Origin: Sulfitobacter sp. SK012
GTDB lineage: Bacteria > Pseudomonadota > Alphaproteobacteria > Rhodobacterales > Rhodobacteraceae
Assembly: GCF_003352085.1 (NCBI RefSeq)
Contig: NZ_CP025804.1
Span: 1,984,001 to 2,048,000, forward strand
Length of the DNA: 64,000 bases
Direction: 5' to 3'
This document shows, piece by piece, positions 53,052 through 62,497 of the stretch (the stretch's first letter is position 1; each line of letters begins with the position of its first letter). The notes beneath the pieces were generated by a model. That model did not search any database. It saw only the letters and a program-made list of their open reading frames with translations, and was not told the origin of the DNA. The position numbers and the translations under genes were made by a program.

Positions 53052-56000
53052 ATGGAGTCTTCTGTTTCCAAATGGCTGGGACAAATTGGGTTAGGTGTCT
53101 ACGCGGACATTCTGGCCGAAAACGACGTTGATATGCGGGCCCTGCCACTTCTGTCAGAGGCAGATCTTCGAGAGTTGGGCGTGTCTCTTGGGCATCGCAA
53201 AATATTGATGGCTGCGATCGCTGATGTTGGTTCGACAGTTCAACCACAAACGACCACCTTAGCCAAACCGTCGGAACCAGATCCTACGCCGGAGGTCACC
53301 CCCACAGATGACGCAGAACACCGGCTGTTGACTGTTTTGTTCGCGGATATCGTCGGGTCGACCGAATTGTCGCGACAACTTGAGCCCGAACAGATGCGCG
53401 AAGCTTTGCGCAGCTTTCAGGACGCCGTGAATGGGGTTGTTTCCAGATACGGCGGTTATGTAGCAAAATATCTTGGAGACGGAGCGTTGACCTATTTCGG
53501 CTGGCCGACGGCCTACGAAGATCACGCCAGCCGAGCCGTTCATGCCGGGTTGGAAATCATTGCCGCCCTTAAAGAAATCCGGCCAAATGGTAAGGCTCTT
53601 TCAGGCAGGGTTGGCATTGCAACTGGCCGCGTCGTCGTTGGTGATCTTGTCAGTTCAGGTGGAACTGAAACCGGTGCTATTGCGGGCGATACCCCTAATT
53701 TGGCTGCCCGATTGCAGGCCGTCGCCCAACCCGGTGACGTCGTAATCGGCCCTACGACCCGCAGACTTTGTGGGAAAGAATTTATCTTGGAAACCTTAGG
53801 TGCGACGCGGCTCAAGGGATACGAAAACGAAGTTGAACCCCATCGCGTTGTGGCACCAAGCACCGTCGAAAGCCGGTTTTCTGCACAGCGTCTATCAGGT
53901 CTGGTACGTTTGGTCGGGCGCGTTGGTGAGCGGCAAATTCTTCTTGATCGTTGGCAGAGCGCTATTCAAGGCCGAGGTCAGGTGGTTATGATTTCAGGTG
54001 ACGCGGGCATTGGGAAATCCCGTCTTGTCGAGGCACTGATGAGCGAGGTGAACCATACGCCGCATGAATTGATACGCATGCAGTGTTCTCCTTACCATTC
54101 TACCAGCGCGTTTCACCCAATCGCTGAACGCATTCTAAGATCTTCTGGCATTCGGCCCGAAGACACAGCCGACATTCGAGCAACCAAGATCAAAGCTATG
54201 CTCGAGACCACCCCACAACAGGTTCCGCGTGCGGCCGAGGTTTATGCCGAACTTTTGTCAATCGGGCACAAAGAAAACACTGAAATTGGCACCCTCACGC
54301 CGCAGAACCTGAAAGACCTGACAATACAAACAATCGTCGAACGGATGGCCGCGATGGCATCGCAAAAAGCGGTTCTAATGGTGCTGGAAGATTCCCATTG
54401 GATCGATCCGTCCTCTCAGGAGGTTCTTGAGAGATTGACCCTTAAAATTGCCGATTTGCCGGTTCTTTTGCTCGTTACGCAGAGACCTGAGGGTGCATCT
54501 GATTGGGCGCTCGACTATGACAATGCAACGCTGTTGCCACTAGGGTTGCTGACCCGCGACCAGACGACGGAAATGATTACGAGCATTTTGGGTCAGGCAC
54601 CAGATAGTGCTTTTGTTGACGATATTGAAAAACGTGCGGGCGGCGTTCCGTTATTTGTCGAAGAATTGGCACGATCTGTTGCAGAACGAAGCGAGGGCGA
54701 CGGCGAGGTAACCATCCCCGAGACACTTCAAGGGTCATTGATGGCCCGGCTTGACAGGTTGTCGCGCGGGGCAAGGAACGTTGCTTTGGTTGCGTCAGTC
54801 ATCGGGCGCGACTTTGATGCAAGCCTATTGGCGGCAGTTCTTGGATCGGATGGGGACGAACTGGATGTCTGCTTAAGTGAGTTGGCGAGCGCCCGTATAC
54901 TCGTGGCCAGCGGGTCTGCTCCTGGGGCACGAATGTTTCGGCATGCCCTTATTCAGGACACGGCTTACCAATCGCTGCTTTCGCGCACCCGCCAGGCGCA
55001 TCACCTGTCCATTGCCCTCCAATTGGAGGGCAGACCTGGCGACGCTATTGACCGGGAACCAGAGGTGATTGCGCGCCACTTTTCCGAGGCTGTGCACCCC
55101 CACGAAGCCATAAAGTATTGGATCAAAGCCGCTGAACGGGCCTTGGCGCGATCAGCCGATTTTGAGGCCGTCGAACATGCCAAGGCTGCGTATGGGCTTG
55201 CGGATCAGCTTGAAGACGCCGCAGATATGACCAATGCAAAAATAGCAACTGGCGTCCTGTTAGGGCGTGCGTTCGAAAGTTCGGGTGAGATTTTCGAGGC
55301 CTGTAAGGTTTTGAAATCAACTGCGGGCCTGGCAAAAGTGTTTGGGGATAACGAGCGGTTTGCCAACGCGGCCTTACATTACAGCAATGCGTTGTTTATG
55401 TCCTCATCGTCAGTTTCTCCATCGATCGCACTGCTGGAAGACGCGCTCAGCGCGACACCTGCGGATAACGAAAAGCTACGCTGCGAGCTGCTTAGTAGCC
55501 TGGCGCGCGGTAGCCTGATGCAAGGAGATGGCCGAAAAGGATCACGATATCGCGCAGAGGCCCTGACCTTGGCGCGGAAACTGGATGACATAGGATCGCT
55601 GTGCAATCTCTATTTCTCAGAGCTGCTCACACCGGCTGGGGTGCGAGAAGCCGTCGAGCTTGGGTCATGGCGCACGAAGCTTGATGAAATGTTAGACGTC
55701 GCAACACAGCTTGACGACAGCCATCAAGCCCGTGCTCGGGCGCTCGAAGTTTTTGTGTCCGCCGAAATGGGAGATCGCGATCGCATGAACCAGGCGCTCG
55801 AACAAATGGCGCTCTTTGGTAAAGACAGACAGCACATGCATTTTGAAGTCATTGTGTCTCACGGGATGGCAATGAAGGCGATTTTGGATGGTGATTTTCA
55901 GTCGGCGGAAAAACTTACAAACACAGCCGTTGACCTTGGTCAGAAGACATATGGCGGATCAACAGAGGGAGTGCATGGCATGCAAATGTTCACCATTCGC

Positions 56001-56606
56001 CGTGAGCAAGACCGATTAGCTCAGATCGCGCCCGTCATCAAGAAGATGCTGGACGATGACCCGTCGGACGCCGCCTGGAAGCCCGGGTTTGCGATCGTTG
56101 CAAGCGATTTGGGGCATGTAGATGCCTCTCGGCGGATGCTGCGTGAGATGGCCGAGAATGATTTCTCTTTTGCTTTGGACGCCAAGTACAGCACTACACT
56201 GGCCTATCTGGCCGAAGTCGCAGCCATTTCCGATGACAAGGGTCTGTCTGAACGCCTCTATGACCTATTGCACCCCTATGAAGAGATGACGATCACGGCA
56301 GGTGTCATGACGGTTTGTCTGGGCGCAGCCGCGCGTCAGCTTGGAATGCTATCGACAGCTTTGGGCGAGTGGGATCGTGCGGAGCGGCACTTTGAGTCAG
56401 CATTGGATTTAAACCAGCGCATGCGAACATTGCCCTGGGTAGCGTGGACGAAACACGATCTGGCAGCAATGTTGTTAAAGCGTGGTCGACCCGCGGATCG
56501 TCAGCGTGCCCTGTCAGCGGTTCAGGAAGCTATAGACGTAGCGTCTGAATTTGGTATGATCCGTTTGGCGAAGAGCAGCAAAAGCCTATTAGGTTTTGAT
56601 GCATGA
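53052..56606 (+). CDS. SAM - class III adenylate cyclase - ATPase - TPR signalling protein
   Basis: A 1184-residue cytoplasmic protein. In order: an N-terminal SAM domain (1-60, VSKWLGQIGLGVYADILAEN); a class III cyclase domain (about 90-268) with metal Asp99 and Asp143 (FADIVGSTE, YLGDGA), Lys139 and Asp213 suiting adenine, and Asn216/Arg220 in NLAARL; a STAND/AAA-type ATPase with P-loop GDAGIGKSR at 316-324; and a long TPR tail (about 680-1184). It would make cAMP under control of ligand or protein binding to the ATPase-TPR part. ATG 53052 is preferred over TTG 53046 since GAGAAGG then spaces well. The DUF4242 gene follows within 45 bp. Confidence 0.9.
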   Translation: MESSVSKWLGQIGLGVYADILAENDVDMRALPLLSEADLRELGVSLGHRKILMAAIADVGSTVQPQTTTLAKPSEPDPTPEVTPTDDAEHRLLTVLFADIVGSTELSRQLEPEQMREALRSFQDAVNGVVSRYGGYVAKYLGDGALTYFGWPTAYEDHASRAVHAGLEIIAALKEIRPNGKALSGRVGIATGRVVVGDLVSSGGTETGAIAGDTPNLAARLQAVAQPGDVVIGPTTRRLCGKEFILETLGATRLKGYENEVEPHRVVAPSTVESRFSAQRLSGLVRLVGRVGERQILLDRWQSAIQGRGQVVMISGDAGIGKSRLVEALMSEVNHTPHELIRMQCSPYHSTSAFHPIAERILRSSGIRPEDTADIRATKIKAMLETTPQQVPRAAEVYAELLSIGHKENTEIGTLTPQNLKDLTIQTIVERMAAMASQKAVLMVLEDSHWIDPSSQEVLERLTLKIADLPVLLLVTQRPEGASDWALDYDNATLLPLGLLTRDQTTEMITSILGQAPDSAFVDDIEKRAGGVPLFVEELARSVAERSEGDGEVTIPETLQGSLMARLDRLSRGARNVALVASVIGRDFDASLLAAVLGSDGDELDVCLSELASARILVASGSAPGARMFRHALIQDTAYQSLLSRTRQAHHLSIALQLEGRPGDAIDREPEVIARHFSEAVHPHEAIKYWIKAAERALARSADFEAVEHAKAAYGLADQLEDAADMTNAKIATGVLLGRAFESSGEIFEACKVLKSTAGLAKVFGDNERFANAALHYSNALFMSSSSVSPSIALLEDALSATPADNEKLRCELLSSLARGSLMQGDGRKGSRYRAEALTLARKLDDIGSLCNLYFSELLTPAGVREAVELGSWRTKLDEMLDVATQLDDSHQARARALEVFVSAEMGDRDRMNQALEQMALFGKDRQHMHFEVIVSHGMAMKAILDGDFQSAEKLTNTAVDLGQKTYGGSTEGVHGMQMFTIRREQDRLAQIAPVIKKMLDDDPSDAAWKPGFAIVASDLGHVDASRRMLREMAENDFSFALDAKYSTTLAYLAEVAAISDDKGLSERLYDLLHPYEEMTITAGVMTVCLGAAARQLGMLSTALGEWDRAERHFESALDLNQRMRTLPWVAWTKHDLAAMLLKRGRPADRQRALSAVQEAIDVASEFGMIRLAKSSKSLLGFDA

Positions 56607-56649
56607 CCTGACCCGATTAGGTCAGCTAATTGATCTTTTGGAGACCAAA

Positions 56650-56907
56650 ATGCCGAAGTTTATTATTGAACGCAATTTTGCCGAAAAATTGGAACTGACC
56701 GCGGACGGAACAGCAAGTATTCAACAGATCAACGATGACGAGGAAGTTCGTTGGATCGTTTCATTTCTGAGCGCCGACAAGCGCAAATCATATTGTCTTT
56801 ACGAAGCGCAGGATGCGGAATCTATCAAGCGCGCTGCCGACCGAGCGGGGGTGCCAGCGGACGTTATTATGTCTGTTGACGAATTTGACCCAGCTATATT
56901 CGCCTGA
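56650..56907 (+). CDS. DUF4242 family small protein
   Basis: An 85-residue ferredoxin-like-fold protein of the DUF4242 family (SCO4226-like, one member reported to bind nickel). Typical parts are MPKFIIERNF at the start, SADKRKSYCLYEAQDAESI and AGVPADVIMSVDEFDP at the end. ATG 56650 has GGAGA upstream; the frame opens at 56596 inside the cyclase gene. Cotranscription with the cyclase protein is likely. Its role is unknown. Confidence 0.8.
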   Translation: MPKFIIERNFAEKLELTADGTASIQQINDDEEVRWIVSFLSADKRKSYCLYEAQDAESIKRAADRAGVPADVIMSVDEFDPAIFA

Positions 56908-57057
56908 TCTGAGCATCGCCATTCGGGACGTCAGTTGGGCTTTTTTTACGAGTATCGAATACTTGTCCTAAAGATGGCCTGAAGACCGGCACAGATCTCT
57001 GCTTTGAGGCGGAACACCAACAGGCGCGTGACCTCCATTCATTTCTGGGAGGCAACA

Positions 57058-58479
57058 ATGACGGTAACTGTTACAGCTTGCAGCGGCAATGCCGTGGAAA
57101 TTACTGAAGACGCAATCGAAGCCCTAACGGCATCTTTGCGCGGCGACGTGGTAACCCCGGACGATCCTGGGTATGACCAAGCTAGGACAATCTGGAATGC
57201 GATGCATGACCGCCGCCCCGGCCTTGTGATCCGTGCGCTTGGAGCCTGTGACATTCAGGTGGCCGTGAATTTTGCGCGTCAGAACGGGTTACTGATTTCG
57301 ATTCGCAGCGGTGGCCATCAGATCGCCGGGCATGCGGTTCAGGACGGCGTCCTGCTGCTGGACCTTTCAAATATGAGATCGGTGCACGTCGATCCAAAGT
57401 CGCGTCGCGCACGTGTTGAACCTGGGGCAACATTGCGAGACGTGGATTGCGAAACACAGGCCCATGGCCTTGCTGTGCCTGTAGGGATCAACTCCACCAC
57501 GGGGATTGCTGGTCTGACCCTGGGCGGTGGTTTTGGCTGGATCACGCGGAAGTATGGCATGACAATCGACAGCCTGATATCAGCGGATGTGATCATTGCA
57601 GATGGCACATTGGTAACTGCCAGTGCCGACGAAAATCCTGACTTGTTCTGGGCCATCCGTGGTGGTGGCGGAAATTTCGGAATTGTATCATCGTTTGAAT
57701 TCACCCTGCACCCGGTCGGCCCGGAAGTGACAGCCGGTTTAATCGTTCATTCGCTGGATGCTGCCAGTGATCTGTTGCCCCACTATGAACGCATCGCTAA
57801 GGATGCACCCGACGAATTGACGGTCTGGGTGGTCATGCGCAAAGCCCCACCTCTGCCATTCCTTCCAGAAGAATGGCACGGTCGCGATGTGCTAATTTTT
57901 GCGGCCTGTTTGTGCGAAGAAACCGACGCGGGTCGAAAATCTGTGGCAGAATTGCGGGCCCTTGGCGACCCGATTGTTGATGTGATCGGCCCCAGCGCTT
58001 ATGTCGGATGGCAAGCAGCGTTTGACCCATTGCTGGCACCCGGTGCGCGCAATTACTGGAAAAGCCATGACCTGATATCTTTACCTGTGAATGCAACGGA
58101 CACGATAATCGACTCGGTGCGAAATGCACCCAGCCCGGAATGCGAAATATTTCTCGCGCATATGGGCGGTGTGGTATCCAACGTGGATGCGAGCGCGACG
58201 GCCTACCCTCAGCGAAATTCGCATTTCATCATGAATGTACATACCAGATGGCATAACCCGGACGATGACGACATTTGCCAGACTTGGGCGCGTTCCCTGT
58301 TTGACGATGTATCACCGTATTCTGTGGGTACGGCCTATGTGAATTTCATTCCCGACGATGAACCAGGACGTGTCGCTGATGTTTACGGCGCGAATTACAA
58401 AAGGCTGATCGAAGCAAAGAATGCGTATGATCCAGAAAATATGTTTCGCATAAATCACAATATTGCACCGCAGGCATAG
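57058..58479 (+). CDS. FAD-linked oxidoreductase, BBE-type (second copy)
   Basis: A 473-residue PCMH/BBE-type flavin oxidase. His87 in RSGGHQIAGH is the expected FAD link; the second-link position reads NSTTGIAG (no Cys). A BBE-like C-terminus (YDPENMFRINHNIAP) is present. It is a clear paralogue of the protein at 30295: the same motif order (TADENP/SADENP, WA-GGGGNFG) and similar length, but much diverged. ATG 57058 has GGGAGGC upstream. It follows the DUF4242 gene by 150 bp and may share its regulation. Confidence 0.87.
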   Translation: MTVTVTACSGNAVEITEDAIEALTASLRGDVVTPDDPGYDQARTIWNAMHDRRPGLVIRALGACDIQVAVNFARQNGLLISIRSGGHQIAGHAVQDGVLLLDLSNMRSVHVDPKSRRARVEPGATLRDVDCETQAHGLAVPVGINSTTGIAGLTLGGGFGWITRKYGMTIDSLISADVIIADGTLVTASADENPDLFWAIRGGGGNFGIVSSFEFTLHPVGPEVTAGLIVHSLDAASDLLPHYERIAKDAPDELTVWVVMRKAPPLPFLPEEWHGRDVLIFAACLCEETDAGRKSVAELRALGDPIVDVIGPSAYVGWQAAFDPLLAPGARNYWKSHDLISLPVNATDTIIDSVRNAPSPECEIFLAHMGGVVSNVDASATAYPQRNSHFIMNVHTRWHNPDDDDICQTWARSLFDDVSPYSVGTAYVNFIPDDEPGRVADVYGANYKRLIEAKNAYDPENMFRINHNIAPQA

Positions 58480-58833
58480 CCCTATGTCCTAGTGTCATCG
58501 GCGCTCCAATCTGCAACTCTTTTCAAAGTGAAAACTGCATTTCGTTGCGCCGATGGCATGTCAGAAACGGTAACCTTTCGGCCTATTTGTATTCTGGATA
58601 TCGCAGCCAGAGTGGTTTCTGGAATGCGGATTCGGGCCGGAAGCGTCCATAGCACTCCACCCACAGGGCGGGCGGAATCCGGACATTTGCCGCGCGCCTG
58701 ACATGCGGTCGGCCCATTCACTGAAGCGGCCATTTAAGTGGCGAACTGGAGTCCTCACCAGACGGCCGACGACTCTACAAATTTCCAACGCTGTTCGTTG
58801 AGGAGTTTATAAAAACTTCGAAGGACGAGGGGC
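58480..58833. other. Intergenic gap between convergent genes
   Basis: About 350 bp without a supportable gene. Sequence such as GGAAGCGTCCATAGCAC and GAAGCGGCCATTTAAG resembles the degenerate intergenic repeat vocabulary. Confidence 0.45.
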
Positions 58834-58871
58834 ATTGCGGTGCCCGGCCACTTCGGGCGGGGCACCGCAAT
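58834..58871 (-). terminator. Strong hairpin after the TPR gene
   Basis: ATTGCGGTGCCC at 58834-58845 pairs perfectly with GGGCACCGCAAT at 58860-58871. The hairpin lies just past the minus-strand stop at 58884. A T-run (TTTTT) comes only 18 bases later, so it may be a terminator or a 3'-stabilising hairpin. Confidence 0.5.
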
Positions 58872-58883
58872 CCGGTCAATCAA

Positions 58884-60353
58884 TTAGTTCAACGCGTTGA
58901 GGCTGCGGGCACGTTTGGGCGAATTGGCGAGTGTCGCACGATAAGCATCTGCCGCTTCATCGGGCTGACCCACCTCGCGAAGGATATCACCCAGAAGCTC
59001 TCGCGCAGGCATGACATGTCCGGGGGTCACCGGGCTTTTGCCGATCCCATCTTCCAGATCAGCCGCCCTCGTTTGAAGCGTGACGGCAAGTTCGTCATTT
59101 CCCTCTGCCAGTTCGATCCACGCCTCGACGCTAAGGATCTGGCCTTCGGTCAGTTTCGCCCAATAGCCTTGGCCGCGTTCCTGCATCGCTTGATGCAACG
59201 CCTTTAATTCCTCCACGGCTGCACGGGCTGTCTCAACATCCTTGATCTGTGCCGCTCCCAAGCCCTTAGCGAACCAGCGCATCGCGACGGTCTGTGGGAA
59301 CTTTTCCCATGGGATTGAAGAATGCATATCTGACGAAAGCGTGGCTGCCTCTGCCCACTTGTCCTGTTCCAGAAGCAATCGTACGGGCGACGCAGCCAAA
59401 GCGTATGCTCCGCCGAAACCAGGCTGATGGTTGTTGATCGCCAGCATGTCGTCGACCAATTTCTCCGCCTTCTCGGGCTCTCCCATTTGGAGATGGGCGT
59501 AGACCATGTAGTCGACCGCATGGGCGTAATGGTTCTGGACGACGTCGCCTGAGGTCTTCAGCGCGGCTTCGGCAGAGCGACGATTGAGATCAATCGATTT
59601 GGACCAGTCGCCGGTGCGCGTGAAGATATGGGCTGGCATATGAAGCGCATGCGCCGCATCGGGAGCGGCCTTGTCGTAGATGTCGGCGTATGGCAGCCCC
59701 CGGTCTTTGAGCGGCGGATTGTCATAGGCATGGATCGCGTAGTGGATGACGCCGGGGTGGTCCGGCGCATTCTCATGCAAGCTATCGAGCAGATCGCCCA
59801 CTGTCGCGTTGGCCTCGACGCGCCCTGGTCCGCGCGGCGCTGTTGCTAACCGACCAAGAGCGGCGAGTGCCGCAGCGTCGATGTTGTCGGGGTTTCGCGC
59901 GTAAGCGTCATCCTGAGCCGCGGCCCATGCTGAGATACGAGCGCGGTAGTCCTTATGCTCTGGGGAATAGAACGCGGCCGCAGCTGCGGCGAAAGCCTGT
60001 TCGAGCGTGTTTCCCGGTGTCTGTTCAGATAAACGCCCTGCGGCGGCGGTGCCACGTGCGGTTTCGTCCTCGGTTGGACCGCCCGGCCAGAGCGGATGGA
60101 AATTTGCCATTGCGATCCCCCATTGGGCCATCGCGCAGTCGGGATCGAAATCGGCGGCGCGGCTGAAGGAGGACTCGGCCTGAATGTACATCATATTGTG
60201 CAGCAGAGTCAGACCTCCGTCGATTGCGTCGTCGGCCTCCGCGATGCAGGTCGTCGGCAGATCCGCCGCTTGGGCTGCGCTCGAAGATAGAACGGCGACC
60301 GTGGCCAACAGCGTGACCAAAGCAGACGTGGATCGATTAATCGGGTTGAGCAT
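58884..60353 (-). CDS. Exported TPR-repeat protein
   Basis: A 489-residue protein with a signal peptide (about 1-30, ending AQAAD) and tetratricopeptide-like helical pairs throughout: EADDAIDGGLTLLHNMMYIQAESSFSRAADFDPD near the start, and QPDEAADAYRATLANSPKR at the end. A HAPDHPGVIHYAIHAYD-like stretch, with several His and Asp, resembles a conserved metal-site-like segment seen in related uncharacterised proteins. Start at ATG 60353 with GGGAA upstream. A single gene ending in a strong hairpin. Function unknown. Confidence 0.8.
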   Translation of the reverse strand: MLNPINRSTSALVTLLATVAVLSSSAAQAADLPTTCIAEADDAIDGGLTLLHNMMYIQAESSFSRAADFDPDCAMAQWGIAMANFHPLWPGGPTEDETARGTAAAGRLSEQTPGNTLEQAFAAAAAAFYSPEHKDYRARISAWAAAQDDAYARNPDNIDAAALAALGRLATAPRGPGRVEANATVGDLLDSLHENAPDHPGVIHYAIHAYDNPPLKDRGLPYADIYDKAAPDAAHALHMPAHIFTRTGDWSKSIDLNRRSAEAALKTSGDVVQNHYAHAVDYMVYAHLQMGEPEKAEKLVDDMLAINNHQPGFGGAYALAASPVRLLLEQDKWAEAATLSSDMHSSIPWEKFPQTVAMRWFAKGLGAAQIKDVETARAAVEELKALHQAMQERGQGYWAKLTEGQILSVEAWIELAEGNDELAVTLQTRAADLEDGIGKSPVTPGHVMPARELLGDILREVGQPDEAADAYRATLANSPKRARSLNALN

Positions 60354-61266
60354 CTCGAAATTCCCTTTGCTTATGTTCTGGTGCAATGCTTCGTGAATAG
60401 CGCAGGCTTTATGGACCCCCGTTTCTTCGCGCGAGGCTTGAAAGACGCTTGAAAGAGGTCACCTCACTAAGAAGAATTCTAGCACATTTACCCGTTTGAG
60501 GCGGCACATTCCTGGGATGTTGTTCTAGCGCATTGATACCAAATGGGATTGGCGTGAGTGCACTTGGTTAGTGCGCGCATTCTTTAAGGGCATCACTGCG
60601 ATTCGCAGGTTTCGCTTCTGGGAGCAGTCTCGCTGAGCTAACAAAGGTCGAACCGCGGGTTTGTCCCGCACACTGTGAGTTCAGTTAGGTGCGTGTTTTG
60701 CAGACGCAGCGAACGGCAAGATTGACGGGCCGCATCGCAGCATACAACATGTCCGGCGAGCGGCAGGTAAGGGCCGGGAGCGGGGGTCGCGCCTATTGCG
60801 GTCAACGGCGGCTTTGTCCCACATAGCAGTCTTTGGTGCAAAACGCAGCGAAGGGCGGCTTAGAGCCTATTCTGTTGAAACACTCAAATAATTGGATTCC
60901 GAAAGTTTCAGCAAAAAGCACGCACTTGCGTATACAAAGTGAAGATTGCCGCGAACGGTTCCAAAGAGACGCAACAGGGCTTGGAGCCGACCTTTTTGCC
61001 GAACCCCTCGCCGAAATATTATAGATGCTCTGTGCGGGGGAGTATTTTCGATATTTGGCCGAAATTGGAGTTTTTCAACAGAATAAGCCCAAAGCTGACT
61101 CGTTGCGCTACCAGTGCTATACAAGAGTCACATGTTTTCAAAACACGCCGATGGGGAAGACCAATATCTGACAAGGACAAGAATTTTAGGAGCATGGTCA
61201 CGGTTTCGAAAACGGAAGATTGACGTCTTCACGACTTGGAGACTAGCCAATAGGGAGAGTGATAAC
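60354..61266. other. Gene-free stretch with repeat copies
   Basis: About 910 bp between divergent genes. Between 60640 and 60870 it consists mainly of the dispersed repeat and relatives (GTTTGTCCCGCACACTG, GCAGCGAACGGCAAG, then copy D). No gene is seen; the sulfotransferase promoter must lie near 61200. Confidence 0.5.
60821..60870 (+). repeat. Dispersed intergenic repeat, copy D
   Basis: Runs ACATAGCAGTCTTTGG, then CGCAGCGAAGGGCGGCTT and AGAGCC. It aligns directly with copy C at 62284 and in reverse with copies A and B. Confidence 0.55.
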
Positions 61267-62190
61267 ATGAGCGATACTTTGGAAAGTGATGCCCCCCCGG
61301 CAGGACCTCCGTGGATCCAGCCCGAGATTCAGCAGATGATTGAGTGGCGCGATGGCGACGTCGTCATTTCGGTGCCCATCAAGAGCGGCACAACTTGGAC
61401 AATGAATATTGTCCATCAACTGCTGACCGGTGGAACTGCTGATTTCCGCGACATCTACGAGCAAGTCCCTTGGATAGAGTTTTTGGGTTTTCCAGGGCAG
61501 TCCCCTCAAGATGTTGTGGACCGCGTGGCCGCGATGCCTACCGCAGGTCGTCGCGCATTCAAAACACATTCCCCACCTCCCGGTGTGCCATTCCAGGCCG
61601 CAGCATCGGGCAAAGACGTGAAGTATGTCGTCGTTTTCCGTAACCCCGAAGAAGGTGTCGTTTCTTTTAAGACATTCCTCGACAAGCACACAGACGAGTG
61701 GTTCGACCTCTGGGGGATGCCAAGAGAAGCGTTGTGTCGCCCAGACTTTCCGTCATTCTATTCCGAGGTTATTGATGGCCATGGCATGCAGGGGGCCTTC
61801 TTTGGATTTCTCGCGGCGTGGTGGCCGCTTCGGCATGAACCAAACGTCATGTTCATCCATTTTGCGGATATGAAGCAAGACCACGAGGGATCTGTCCGAA
61901 AAATAGCGAAATTCTTAGGCGAGGAGCCGAACAACGATCAATGGGCCAAAATCCTTGAATACACATCGTTCCCTTGGATGAAGAAGAATGAGGGCAAATT
62001 TGAAGCGAGCACCGCTGGCAAGGTTCCGATTATTAATTCTGGCGCAATGATTCGTAAGGGCGAAGTTGGCAAAGCAAAGGCCGACGGAATGACTGACGAA
62101 ATATCCCGGCACCTGCGCGAGGTGGGCAGCCAGATTTTTCCCGATACCGCAGCCGTTAAGTGGCTTTACGAAGGGGGCGAACTCCCCTGA
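61267..62190 (+). CDS. Sulfotransferase
   Basis: A 307-residue cytosolic-type sulfotransferase that moves sulfate from PAPS to an alcohol or amine. The 5'-phosphosulfate loop is PIKSGTTWTMN (37-47). The 3'-phosphate segment is VVFRNPEEGVVSFKTF, and a region before the C-terminus (GAMIRKGEVGKAK) corresponds to the family RKG motif. The catalytic His is probably in KTHSPPPG. ATG 61267 has AGGGAGAG upstream; the frame opens at 61114 without a better start. No PAPS-synthesis gene is adjacent. Confidence 0.9.
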   Translation: MSDTLESDAPPAGPPWIQPEIQQMIEWRDGDVVISVPIKSGTTWTMNIVHQLLTGGTADFRDIYEQVPWIEFLGFPGQSPQDVVDRVAAMPTAGRRAFKTHSPPPGVPFQAAASGKDVKYVVVFRNPEEGVVSFKTFLDKHTDEWFDLWGMPREALCRPDFPSFYSEVIDGHGMQGAFFGFLAAWWPLRHEPNVMFIHFADMKQDHEGSVRKIAKFLGEEPNNDQWAKILEYTSFPWMKKNEGKFEASTAGKVPIINSGAMIRKGEVGKAKADGMTDEISRHLREVGSQIFPDTAAVKWLYEGGELP

Positions 62191-62497
62191 TATGAAAGCC
62201 GCCTGAGCACGTCACCGACTTCCAAAGATGTTGACACAGACCTATCGGGATTGTGGTTTGCATCGCCAAAAGTGCATTGTTCAGCATAGCAGTCATTGGC
62301 ACAGGGCGCAGCGGATGGCGGCTTCGAGCCCATAGTGTCCGTTGCCGCAACACGCAGATTCCGACACTAAAGTGGGAAATCCGGCTTTTTACAGCTTGAT
62401 GCACCAGGGGTTTGATATTCGTGAAAAGCCGTCATACGAATTGAGGTCGCGCACATGTGATACCGAAGCTTTTCTGCGCGGTTACACACAGATATGG
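62191..62497. other. Intergenic gap with repeat copy
   Basis: About 305 bp between convergent genes, containing repeat copy C (62284-62333). No gene is seen. Confidence 0.5.
62284..62333 (+). repeat. Dispersed intergenic repeat, copy C
   Basis: Runs GCATAGCAGTCATTGG, then GCGCAGCGGATGGCGGCTTC and GAGCCC. About two thirds of positions match copy D. Confidence 0.55.
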
